From UBA12079 sp964608745 (GTDB lineage Bacteria; Patescibacteriota; Minisyncoccia; Phycocordibacterales; UBA12079), in NCBI GenBank assembly GCA_964608745.1, contig CAZSPC010000015.1, positions 1 to 20,129 on the forward strand: a DNA stretch of 20,129 nucleotides, in the 5' to 3' direction. This document shows positions 6,863 to 13,162 of this stretch, one piece after another. Below the pieces are notes generated by a model, which searched no databases, was not told the DNA's origin, and worked only from the letters and a program-made list of their open reading frames with translations. The first letter of the stretch is position 1. Every line of letters begins with the position of its first letter. The position numbers and the translations under genes are program-made.

Positions 6863-7516
6863 TTATTTTTTCAAACTCCTAATTTCTTTGTAAATCTCTT
6901 TTTCCCTTTTACTAAGTTCGGTTTTCAGGTCTACAATCTTATCCAAAACTAACGATAAATCCTCCGGAATAGAACCTTTGGACGCAAAAATATCCAAAGA
7001 AACTCTAAAATCAAAAAAATAATAAAGATAACTTTCTGCTGGATACTCATACAAATCTATTAACCGTATTAATTTTTCCTGCAAAGAAGACGGTACTGAG
7101 AACTCATTACAATTAAAAACACCGAGAGCCTCATTCCATTCTGACCTACTACAATTTGGCTTATTTAGTACATCTATTAAACCCTGTGTTGCTCTGCCAA
7201 TTTGAAACGATAAATCAGACCCGTTTTGAATATCTGGTAGATTAGCAACATACCTCAAAACACTTTCTAAACAACCACCAACATAAATTTTATACATTGT
7301 ATTAATTTTATCCAACTCACTTTCTATTGCTTTTTTATAACAATATTGTCTTCGAATTAGGATACCTGTTGATACGATCAACATAGTTAGAAGAACAGCA
7401 ATACAAAACGAGTAAACATTTCCGTTTGACAAATTACCAAATATCCAATAAATAACAAGTTTTGAATAAACAAAAGAACACAGAAAAACAAAAGAAACTC
7501 CAATAATTTTCGACAT
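6863..7516 (-). CDS. Two-helix membrane protein of unknown function
   Basis: The 217-residue protein is not recognised. Two hydrophobic helices (about residues 4-29 and 35-55) are followed by RRQYCYKK, which suggests a cytoplasmic soluble part of about 155 residues that is mostly helical and ends in a Lys/Glu-rich coil. The start is well supported: AAAAGGAG sits 6 bases before the ATG, far stronger than at the housekeeping genes. It converges with the PEGA gene across a shared terminator. The upstream region shares a TTTAGTGTT..AAATAAAT stretch with the leader of the 37-residue ORF. Confidence 0.75.
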   Translation of the reverse strand: MSKIIGVSFVFLCSFVYSKLVIYWIFGNLSNGNVYSFCIAVLLTMLIVSTGILIRRQYCYKKAIESELDKINTMYKIYVGGCLESVLRYVANLPDIQNGSDLSFQIGRATQGLIDVLNKPNCSRSEWNEALGVFNCNEFSVPSSLQEKLIRLIDLYEYPAESYLYYFFDFRVSLDIFASKGSIPEDLSLVLDKIVDLKTELSKREKEIYKEIRSLKK

Positions 7517-7651
7517 TATGATCTCCTTTTTTCATATTTATTTAAAACACTAAATTTCTAACAAAAACGTTATCACAAGAACCTATAAAATACAACAAAA
7601 AAATATAAAACTTAATTTATAATTTTCAATTTATAATTTATAATTAAAACT

Positions 7652-8425
7652 ATGTATATAGTTTTTTCGATTCCCATAACAAGAAATAAATTTCAAAAAC
7701 CAACTTTTTTTTATACTGCCGAAAAATTTGATGTTGGTTCGATTGTTTTTGTACCCTATCCAAAAAACCTAAAGCCGGCACTTGTTACTGAAATAGATAC
7801 CCTAGAAAACAGGAAATCATTCATTCGCCGAAACAAAATAAAGATAGAAAAAATGACAAACGAAACTCAAATCAAATTGTTTTCAAAAAAAAATATTGAT
7901 TTTATTTTTAAGGCAGAAGAAAAAACAAATTTTTCTATCCAAGAAATTTGGCAAAAAATCATACCCACAAAAATAACCAAACAATTAAATAAATTAAATC
8001 CGGTTGTAGACGTCCAACGTCTACAAACAATTGAAAAATTTGCCCAAACGCTCAGCCGAGAATACATAACCAAAAAACTCCAACCCAAGCAACAGAAAAA
8101 AATTGTAGACGTCGGACGTCTACAAAGTATTAGCTCTGTAATCTCTTCTAAAACAGCTCCGAAAAAATCATCTCTTCATTCAGAAAAGCATTACCTTGTT
8201 GATGAAATTAGAAATTACTTTGGCGAAACAGCATCAAAAGGAAAGGGTTCTTTTGGTTTTTATCTTGGATTTTTTAACCGAGTACCGAAAAAGGTTATTT
8301 ATCAATATTGGGCCGAAGTAAAAGAAAGTCGAAAATCAATTAAAGACCAGCAAAAACTATTTTGGTGGAAAATTGGACAATACACGAAAGATAGATCAAA
8401 AATTAAAGATCAAAAATCAAAATAA
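7652..8425 (+). CDS. PriA N-terminal-domain-like protein without helicase
   Basis: Residues 1-60 (MYIVFSIPITRNKFQKPTFF, then VGSIVFVPYPKNLKPALV) resemble the 3'-end DNA-binding domain at the start of PriA, the primosome restart helicase. The protein stops at 257 residues with no Walker motifs or zinc module. The C-terminus has GKGSFGFYLGFFNRVP followed by an aromatic helix, a pattern I associate with Patescibacteria hypothetical proteins. It may be a restart factor reduced to a DNA-binding part, or a lineage-specific protein sharing only the fold. Two copies of a GTAGACGTC palindrome are translated in frame. A terminator-like palindrome lies about 180 bp downstream. Confidence 0.6.
   Translation: MYIVFSIPITRNKFQKPTFFYTAEKFDVGSIVFVPYPKNLKPALVTEIDTLENRKSFIRRNKIKIEKMTNETQIKLFSKKNIDFIFKAEEKTNFSIQEIWQKIIPTKITKQLNKLNPVVDVQRLQTIEKFAQTLSREYITKKLQPKQQKKIVDVGRLQSISSVISSKTAPKKSSLHSEKHYLVDEIRNYFGETASKGKGSFGFYLGFFNRVPKKVIYQYWAEVKESRKSIKDQQKLFWWKIGQYTKDRSKIKDQKSK
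8004..8125. repeat. Two in-frame copies of a TTGTAGACGTC palindrome
   Basis: 8004-8026 is a 10-bp stem with a 3-base loop, and 8103-8125 is an 11-bp stem with a 1-base loop, both with arms TTGTAGACGT. They encode VDVQRLQ and VDVGRLQ, so the same palindrome is read in the same frame twice, 77 bp apart. Confidence 0.8.
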
Positions 8426-8454
8426 TTTTTCTCTCCTGTCATGGCGAACCCCCT

Positions 8455-8541
8455 CGTCATTGCGAGACGCGAAGCGTCGTGGCAATCTAGTCTCGGGTTT
8501 GCGAGGCCTCTCGTCATTGCGAGGCGAAGCCGTGGCAATCC
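8455..8541 (+). repeat. Pair of REP-like repeats
   Basis: CGTCATTGCGAGACGCGAAG begins the copy at 8455-8487 and CGTCATTGCGAGGCGAAGCC the copy at 8512-8541. Each ends in GTGGCAATC and can fold on itself. They dominate the first half of the 444-bp gene-free stretch 8426-8869. That stretch also holds two GGCTCA palindromes and, at 8777-8824, an imperfect tandem repeat of AATCAAGT..TTTTG..TGCAT. No ORF there looks real. Confidence 0.75.
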
Positions 8542-8607
8542 ACTTCGGTTTGTAGAACCGGAGCAACGACCTCTAGCTTGTGTAAGCAAGCAAAAAACAA
8601 CAAAATT

Positions 8608-8640
8608 TCAATGGCTCATCGATGAGCCATTGATTTTTTT
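8608..8640 (+). terminator. GGCTCA palindrome, copy 2, with T run
   Basis: A perfect 26-base palindrome (TCAATGGCTCATC and its complement, 8608-8633) is followed by seven T, so it is probably the intrinsic terminator of the 257-residue gene. It is one of three GGCTCA palindromes in the window. Confidence 0.7.
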
Positions 8641-8689
8641 ACCAAAAATGTTGAATTCCCGGCACCCTCAAATAGCTTTGTTGAGCGTT

Positions 8690-8719
8690 TTTCAATGGCT
8701 CACGCGTGAGCCATTGAAA
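8690..8719. repeat. GGCTCA palindrome, copy 3
   Basis: A perfect 30-base palindrome with arm TTTCAATGGCTCACG. It shares the TCAATGGCTCA arm with copy 2, but the central bases differ symmetrically (CGCG instead of TCGA). It is followed by TTTTC. Confidence 0.7.
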
Positions 8720-8827
8720 TTTTCGACTAATTTCGTTTGACTTTTATTTCAAAATAAAGTATTCTTATCCCCAATCAAATCAAGTTTTGCATGGAGAAAT
8801 CAAGTCGAGTTTTGTTCTGCATAGTAC

Positions 8828-8856
8828 TTAGAGTTTGAGTATTAATAATTTATAGT
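8828..8856 (+). promoter_or_regulatory. Putative csp promoter
   Basis: TTAGAG (8828-8833) and TATAGT (8851-8856) are 17 bases apart, and the ATG is 13 bases after the -10. No Shine-Dalgarno is visible, so a short leader is likely. Confidence 0.45.
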
Positions 8857-8869
8857 AAATAAAAACTAT

Positions 8870-9070
8870 ATGGCACAAGGAACAATCGCTCGTCTTACTG
8901 ACAGAGGGTTCGGATTCATTGCACAAGAAGGCGAAGAAAAAGATCTTTTCTTTCATGCAAACGAACTACAAGATGTAGACTTTAATAGCCTACGAGAAGG
9001 TGATGCTGTAACTTTTGAAATTGCTGATGGTCAAAAAGGACCTAATGCAGTTCAAGTAAGCAAAGCTTAA
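8870..9070 (+). CDS. csp: Cold-shock domain protein
   Basis: The 66-residue protein is a complete single cold-shock domain, an OB fold that binds single-stranded RNA and melts structure in mRNAs. It begins MAQGTIARLTDRGFGFIAQE, with RNP1 as RGFGFIA (12-18) and RNP2 as LFFHA (26-30). The length is typical of CspA-type proteins. The usual W in GTVKWF is replaced (TIARLTDRG), a form seen in diverged CSPs. The stop codon is the first base of a 125-bp hairpin element, so the mRNA 3' end would be highly structured. No long cold-shock leader is evident. Confidence 0.95.
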   Translation: MAQGTIARLTDRGFGFIAQEGEEKDLFFHANELQDVDFNSLREGDAVTFEIADGQKGPNAVQVSKA

Positions 9071-9196
9071 AATTATTCCAAAATTGGCGACCTTCGTGTT
9101 TATTTTAAAGAAATTTCCGTTCACCGTATGTTCAGATACGGCTCCAAAAATTTCTTTAAAATAAACACGAATCTCATCCAATTTTGAAATAATTTT
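9069..9196 (-). repeat. Structured 125-bp element, copy A
   Basis: The outer stem (9069-9087 with 9178-9196) has one mismatch in 19. An inner stem of 24 perfect pairs joins 9093-9116 with 9148-9171. The apical hairpin is CCGTAT/ATACGG (9124-9141). Read on the minus strand it aligns with 19657-19781: both share ATTTCAAAATTGGATGA, the stems correspond and the loops differ. In minus orientation the outer-stem mismatch is a G-U pair. It lies directly behind the truB terminator. It could be a MITE-like element or a structured RNA. Confidence 0.8.
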
Positions 9197-9202
9197 CATT
9201 TT

Positions 9203-9242
9203 AAAAAACAACTTAGTAACTCGGTTACTAAGTTGTTTTTTT
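9203..9242. terminator. Bidirectional terminator between csp and truB
   Basis: CAACTTAGTAAC and its complement form a 12-bp stem with loop TCG, flanked by six A and seven T. It separates the convergent csp and truB genes, and the T run includes the truB stop codon. Confidence 0.9.
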
Positions 9243-9906
9243 AAATTTTTTGAGCATCCTCTACTTTATAATCCCCAACCGATATTCTTCTCAAATTTCG
9301 TAAAGTCGCCACCGTTCCCAACTTCTCACCCAAAACTTCGGCAAGACTTCTGATATATGTCCCGCTCCCCACTTCAAACCCCACCTCAATCACTTGGATC
9401 CCGGGGATCCAAGTGATTAAATCAGCACGAACTACTGTCATCACCCTTTTTGGTTTGGTAACTTCTTTTCCTTCTCGAGCATATTTATACAGAGGCTTCC
9501 CTTTTCTCTTCATAGCAGAATATAAAGACACTTCATAAATATTATCTCCAAGCAGTTCATTCAAAGCCGACACAATTTCTTTTTCACTCAATTTCGGCAC
9601 CTCTTTTTCTTCTATAATTTTACCGTCCATATCCCCCGTGTCTGTTTTCGTACCCAACAAAATCTCTGCAATATAAACCTTCGGCAACCCAATCAAATCT
9701 CTCAGTTTTTTTGTTCCATCACCAACCCCCACCAACAAAAGCCCACTCGCCCGTGGATCCAATGTCCCTGCATGTCCGAGTTTTACTTGCCCGACTATAG
9801 GTTTAGGGTCTTTCCCCAGCTTCTTCTTTAATTTTCGTAAAACATCGAAGGAAGTAATCCCCGAGGGTTTATCTATTAGTAATAAATTTATGCCAACTTT
9901 ATTCAT
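9241..9906 (-). CDS. truB: tRNA pseudouridine-55 synthase TruB
   Basis: TruB converts U55 to pseudouridine in the T loop of tRNAs. GHAGTLDPRASGLLLVGVG (44-62) holds the catalytic Asp50, LLIDKPSGITSFDVL (9-23) is the N-terminal motif, and YKYAREGKEV and SGTYIRSLA (about 185-193) follow. With 221 residues it stops after the catalytic core and lacks the C-terminal PUA-like part. I chose the ATG at 9906 over the TTG at 9909. This ATG overlaps the recombinase stop (ATGAATAA), so truB is probably translated from the recombinase transcript. A translated palindrome lies at about residues 163-173. Confidence 0.95.
   Translation of the reverse strand: MNKVGINLLLIDKPSGITSFDVLRKLKKKLGKDPKPIVGQVKLGHAGTLDPRASGLLLVGVGDGTKKLRDLIGLPKVYIAEILLGTKTDTGDMDGKIIEEKEVPKLSEKEIVSALNELLGDNIYEVSLYSAMKRKGKPLYKYAREGKEVTKPKRVMTVVRADLITWIPGIQVIEVGFEVGSGTYIRSLAEVLGEKLGTVATLRNLRRISVGDYKVEDAQKI
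9388..9418. repeat. In-frame palindrome inside truB
   Basis: AATCACTTGGATCCC and its complement form a perfect 15-bp stem around one base. The element is GC-richer than its surroundings and encodes LITWIPGIQVI, in a surface-strand region of TruB. Such perfection is not expected from codon constraint alone. Confidence 0.8.
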
Positions 9907-10717
9907 CAAAAGGTGATTTTATATTCTTTAGCTTTGGGTTTGTAACTTGTGTATACACTTGTGTCGTACGGATATTGCTGTGTCCAAGAAGCTCCTGTAC
10001 ATAGCGCACGTCGGTTCCGTTTTCCAAAAGGTGTGTAGCGAAAGAATGTCGTAAAGAATGAAAAGTGACATCCTTTTTAATTCCAGTTTTTTGCAGAACC
10101 TTCTTGAAAACAACTTGAAAAGAACGAGTTGTTAATTTGCCTCCTCTATTAGAATCAAAAACAAAATCGCTTGCTTTCTTTCCGATCATTAAATTTTGTA
10201 GATCGTTTTTTAGTTTTTCGGGGAAAATAGTAATTCGATCTTTTTTACCTTTAGCTGATTTTAAATGAATTGTTAATTCTTCCAAGTTTATATCTTTTAT
10301 TTGTAAATTTTGCACTTCGGAAATTCTTAGCCCCCCAGCATAGGATAAGGTTATTGCTAATTTATATTTTTGATTCGAAATATTTTTTAAAATTTTTTCA
10401 ATTTCTTTTCTACTTAATACAACTGGTAACTTTTTACTTCGCTTAGCAAACTTTAAATCGATTTTTTCTTTATCTTTTAATACATCTCTATATAAAAACT
10501 TTACTGAATTTAAAGCCAAATTTATAGTTTGCGGAGATTTCTCTTTTTCAACTTTTTTTAACAAAAATTTTTCAATAGCTTCTTTTTTATTTTTTAAATC
10601 ATGCTTTTTAGAAAAATCTAAATACTGTTCAATGTATAATAAATAAGATTTCCTAGTTTTAGGGGAATAATTTCTTAATTTTAATAAATTCTCAGTTTGT
10701 AATAATATATTTTTCAT
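9899..10717 (-). CDS. Xer-type tyrosine recombinase
   Basis: From the ATG at 10717 the protein has 272 residues. An N-terminal SAM-like core-binding domain (1-95, NYSPKTRKSYLLYIEQYL) is followed by the catalytic domain with R131 (GGLRISEV), K156 (SAKGKKDR), H220 and R223 (FHSLRHSFATHL), H246 (LLGHSNIRTT) and Tyr255. The ending NIKSPFDE is XerA-like. The extra block that marks IntI between the second and third catalytic patches is absent. A dif-like site lies 94 bp upstream, as for single-Xer systems (XerS, XerH), and opposite-strand cassette genes start beyond it, as in integrons. It may do chromosome dimer resolution, cassette exchange or both. The 17 residues possible upstream of M1 look untranslated. 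Confidence 0.88.
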   Translation of the reverse strand: MKNILLQTENLLKLRNYSPKTRKSYLLYIEQYLDFSKKHDLKNKKEAIEKFLLKKVEKEKSPQTINLALNSVKFLYRDVLKDKEKIDLKFAKRSKKLPVVLSRKEIEKILKNISNQKYKLAITLSYAGGLRISEVQNLQIKDINLEELTIHLKSAKGKKDRITIFPEKLKNDLQNLMIGKKASDFVFDSNRGGKLTTRSFQVVFKKVLQKTGIKKDVTFHSLRHSFATHLLENGTDVRYVQELLGHSNIRTTQVYTQVTNPKLKNIKSPFDE

Positions 10718-10810
10718 ATATAATAACTTATATAGATGTAGTAAATAGATATAAATGAATATTAACATTTATTCGCATTTATTACAAATTACTGTTTTTA
10801 TACGAAATAA

Positions 10811-10839
10811 ACTTCGCATAAAAACTAGTTATATGAAAT
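10811..10839 (+). other. dif-like / attI-like recombination site
   Basis: ACTTCGCATAA, a 7-base centre AAACTAG and TTATATGAAAT make two 11-bp arms. They match the E. coli dif arms (GGTGCGCATAA and TTATGTTAAAT) at 8 and 9 of 11 positions. The centre is one base longer than in dif. The left half is also in a hairpin (GTTTTTAT 10794-10801 with ATAAAAAC 10818-10825). The right half begins at G|TTAT, the same boundary found at every cassette junction here, and TTATGTGAAAT recurs at 15224-15234. The site is therefore both the likely Xer target and the position where an attI would lie. Confidence 0.65.
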
Positions 10840-11664
10840 TCACTTTGCCCTGCCTAACGGCGAAACCATTATAAAGATTTAATTTCTAATTATTATTAAC
10901 ATGCCTAAAGAACAATTATATAAAAAATATGCCAAGTTCTATGACAAGGTATATTCAAAGAAAAAATATGATTCTGAAGTTGAGTTCATCAATTCAGTTG
11001 TAAAAAATTTCAAAGTCAACGGAAAAAATTTGCTTGATATGGCTTGCGGGACTGGAACACATGCTAAAAAATTTGTTGATAATGGATTCCAAGTTACTGG
11101 AGTTGATGTAAATTCTGAAATGTTAAAACTTGCAAAGAAAAAATCGAAAAAAGCAAGTTTCGTTGAAGGCTCAATGCAATCTTTCAAATCAAAGAAAAAA
11201 TTTGATATTGTTACTTGTTTGTTTACAGCAATAAATTACAACAAAAACATTTCAGAATTAAAAACCACAATCAAGAATTTTTCTAATCTTCTGAATAAAG
11301 GAGGAATTGTTATCTTTGATTTAGGTTTAATCAAAGGCAAAGAAGATAAAAAGAAAGGTGCTTTTATTGATACTTATTCAGAAGATAATTTGCAGATTGC
11401 AAGAATTAGTCAAAGGAATCCATCAAGAGAGAATCCTGATATTTATAACGCAAATTTTTTAATGTTTGTTAAAGATAAAGGAAAAGTTGATTTTGAAATT
11501 GATGAACACGAACTTGGCATATTTTCAGTTGAAGAAATTAAATCAATAATGAAGAAAAATGGTTTCACCGTTAAAGTTTATGACGATTTCTCTTTGAAAA
11601 ATTATACTAAGAAATCTAAAAGACCTATATTTGTTGGGCAGAAGTAACGGCAGGGCAAAGTGAA
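10839..11664. repeat. 16-bp inverted repeats flanking the methyltransferase gene
   Basis: TTCACTTTGCCCTGCC (10839-10854) and its exact complement (11649-11664) bracket the gene. The right copy starts one base after the stop codon. TAACGG follows or precedes each copy in mirrored position, and TTATATGA / TCATATAA lie outside both (10829-10836; 11722-11729). The arms may be halves of recombination sites, or ends of a small inserted unit. Confidence 0.7.
10901..11647 (+). CDS. Class I SAM-dependent methyltransferase (first cassette)
   Basis: The 248-residue protein has a Rossmann-type methyltransferase fold. Motif I is LLDMACGTGTHAKKF (44-58), the acidic tip of strand 2 is VTGVDVNSEML, then SFVEGSMQSF with a following FDIVTCLFTAINY as motif IV, and LLNKGGIVIFDLG as motif VI. 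The target is unknown; small-molecule or antibiotic-type methyltransferases of this form are common. Codon use is extreme in AAA and the protein is Lys-rich, resembling DPANN/CPR genes. The gene lies head to head with the recombinase gene, just past the dif-like site, and is flanked by 16-bp inverted repeats, then by an attC-like hairpin. No Shine-Dalgarno is seen. Confidence 0.85.
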   Translation: MPKEQLYKKYAKFYDKVYSKKKYDSEVEFINSVVKNFKVNGKNLLDMACGTGTHAKKFVDNGFQVTGVDVNSEMLKLAKKKSKKASFVEGSMQSFKSKKKFDIVTCLFTAINYNKNISELKTTIKNFSNLLNKGGIVIFDLGLIKGKEDKKKGAFIDTYSEDNLQIARISQRNPSRENPDIYNANFLMFVKDKGKVDFEIDEHELGIFSVEEIKSIMKKNGFTVKVYDDFSLKNYTKKSKRPIFVGQK

Positions 11665-11723
11665 CTTGCTCACTATCGTTCGCACCACGCTGCGCTCTCA
11701 TTCCGCTTCGCTACATTCGGGTC

Positions 11724-11817
11724 ATATAACAAGGGATAAAAGGAAAATTGCTCGGCTCGCAATTTTCCCAAATTTTCTCCGCTACGCTACGAAAACTTCT
11801 TTTATCCCTAACGTTAT
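11724..11817 (+). other. attC-like recombination site 1
   Basis: TATAAC (11725-11730) starts the left arm and GTTAT (11813-11817, cut by the gap) ends the right arm. They would pair as R'' and R'. Between them GGGATAAAAG (11733-11742) pairs with CTTTTATCCC (11799-11808), with unequal spacers AA and TAAC next to the boxes. The interior folds further (AAAATTGC/GCAATTTT at 11744-11766). Length, box order and asymmetry agree with integron attC sites. The boxes are TATAAC and GTTAT rather than strict RYYYAAC and GTTRRRY. Confidence 0.7.
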
Positions 11818-11917
11818 NNNNNNNNNNNNNNNNNNNNNNNNNNNNNNNNNNNNNNNNNNNNNNNNNNNNNNNNNNNNNNNNNNNNNNNNNNNNNNNNNNN
11901 NNNNNNNNNNNNNNNNN
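11818..11917. other. Scaffold gap of 100 N
   Basis: Exactly 100 N, a conventional length for unknown gaps. The contig on the left ends in AACGTTAT and the contig on the right begins with the same AACGTTAT (11918-11925), the presumed cassette crossover sequence. Genes and attC-like sites may be missing here, or the contigs may simply abut. Open reading frames that run across the N are artefacts. Confidence 0.95.
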
Positions 11918-11927
11918 AACGTTATAC
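11918..11927 (+). other. Right end of an attC-like site at the gap edge
   Basis: AACGTTATAC matches the right-arm ends of the other sites (AACGTTAT at 11811, AAACGTTATG at 15220). The left arm is lost in the gap or is the one at 11725. The cassette with the two defence-type genes begins at the TTATAC. Confidence 0.55.
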
Positions 11928-12094
11928 GCAATCAATTTTTACATTTTGATTTTTGCTCCAGAGACTTTTTCTTTTTTTAGGAATAAGGAAAGAAAGTTTG
12001 ATTTTCATTTTTTAAAGAGGGGGGAATAAGGTATTTTCTTCCGCTATGCTACAGAAAATGAATTTTAAAATGGAAAAAACACAAGAATTTAGTA

Positions 12095-12117
12095 TATTAT
12101 AGGTGCAGAATTCACCT
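12095..12117 (+). promoter_or_regulatory. -10 box and hairpin upstream of the YhcG-type gene
   Basis: TATTAT (12095-12100) is followed directly by AGGTG cagaatt CACCT (12101-12117), a 5-bp stem at the expected transcription start. The ATG at 12135 is 17 bases further. The hairpin could be an operator or a leader structure. No clear -35 box is seen. Confidence 0.35.
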
Positions 12118-12134
12118 AATAAATTTTCAAAATT

Positions 12135-13136
12135 ATGACTGAATTATCATCACAAAAAGACTATAAAAATCTTATCCAAGATATTGGAGTGATTTTGGAT
12201 AAAGGCAGAAAACAAGCCTACAAAACAGTAAATAATATTTTGGTAAAAACGTATTGGGAAATCGGAAAAAGAATTGTGGAATTCGAACAACATGGGAAAA
12301 TTACTGCTGAATATGGAAGTAAACTTCTCATTAATCTTTCCAAAGAACTTTCTCCATTAGGAAAAGGCTTTAGTAGAAGTAATCTCACCTACATGAGACT
12401 TCTTTACATCAAATATCCAAAAAGTGAGACACTGTCTCACCAATTGAGTTGGAGTCATTATTTTGAACTTTTGAAAGTAGATGATGACTTAGCTCGTAGT
12501 TTTTATGAAAAGCAATGTATCAAGGAAAATTGGTCAATTCGTGAACTCAAAAGACAAAAGAACTCCATGCTGTTTGAAAGAATTGCTTTGAGCAAAGATA
12601 AAAAAGGAGTTTTAGAAATTTCGGGAAAAGGACAAATTATTGAAACTGCAAAAGATATTATCAAGGAACCGTATGTCCTTGAGTTTTTGGGAATCCCCGA
12701 AGATCACAAATATTCCGAAAAAGAGTTGGAACAAAAAATAATCGATAATCTTCAAATGTTTTTGCTTGAACTTGGAAAAGGATTTACCTTTGTAAAAAGG
12801 CAATTTCGCATGACTCTCAATAATCGTCATTATTATGCGGATTTGGTTTTTTATCATCGTATTTTAAAGTGCTTTGTGATTATTGATCTCAAAATTGGAG
12901 AAGTAGATCATGGAGATGTGGGACAAATGAATATGTATCTCAATTACTTCAAAACCGAAGAAAATGCCGATGATGACAATGAACCGATTGGAATTATTTT
13001 ATCAGCGGAAAAAGAGCATATTTCTGTTCAATATGCTCTTGGGGGAATTTCTAACAAACTTTTCGTTTCTAAATATCAATTGTATTTGCCGAAGAAAGAG
13101 GAATTAGAAGCAGAAGTGGAAAAGTTGATGGAATAA
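12135..13136 (+). CDS. YhcG-type (DUF1016) PDDEXK nuclease
   Basis: The 333-residue protein has the two-part YhcG layout. Residues 10-150 form the helical DUF1016 N-terminal DNA-binding part (YKTVNNILVKTYWEIGKRIV, SPLGKGFSRSNLTYMRLLY). Residues 175-333 form the PDDEXK nuclease, with YYADLVF (D236), VIIDLK (D251, K253) and GQMNMYLNY (Q264) as the usual D-(D/E)xK-Q pattern. Family members occur with restriction and other defence genes and as stand-alone genes. Here it is followed 26 bp later by a DUF262/DUF1524 gene, so a joint role in attacking foreign DNA is likely but not shown. It lacks a Shine-Dalgarno. Confidence 0.9.
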   Translation: MTELSSQKDYKNLIQDIGVILDKGRKQAYKTVNNILVKTYWEIGKRIVEFEQHGKITAEYGSKLLINLSKELSPLGKGFSRSNLTYMRLLYIKYPKSETLSHQLSWSHYFELLKVDDDLARSFYEKQCIKENWSIRELKRQKNSMLFERIALSKDKKGVLEISGKGQIIETAKDIIKEPYVLEFLGIPEDHKYSEKELEQKIIDNLQMFLLELGKGFTFVKRQFRMTLNNRHYYADLVFYHRILKCFVIIDLKIGEVDHGDVGQMNMYLNYFKTEENADDDNEPIGIILSAEKEHISVQYALGGISNKLFVSKYQLYLPKKEELEAEVEKLME

Positions 13137-13162
13137 TTTTTTAATTTTTAATAACACTAAAT

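Noticed and set aside
8373..8740. Plus-strand ORFs of 60 and 99 residues
   Set aside because: They consist of REP-like repeats (CGTCATTGCGAG) and GGCTCA palindromes, with no ribosome site and no protein-like composition.
9899..10768. Classical IntI integron integrase, and a 289-residue start at 10768
   Set aside because: The IntI-specific block before the third catalytic patch is missing, so the gene is called Xer-type. The 17 extra N-terminal residues (MLIFIYIYLLHLYKLLY) are atypical, and the ATG at 10717 gives the standard start.
11660..12029. ORFs running across the N gap
   Set aside because: The frames depend on an arbitrary 100-N filler and on recombination-site hairpins.
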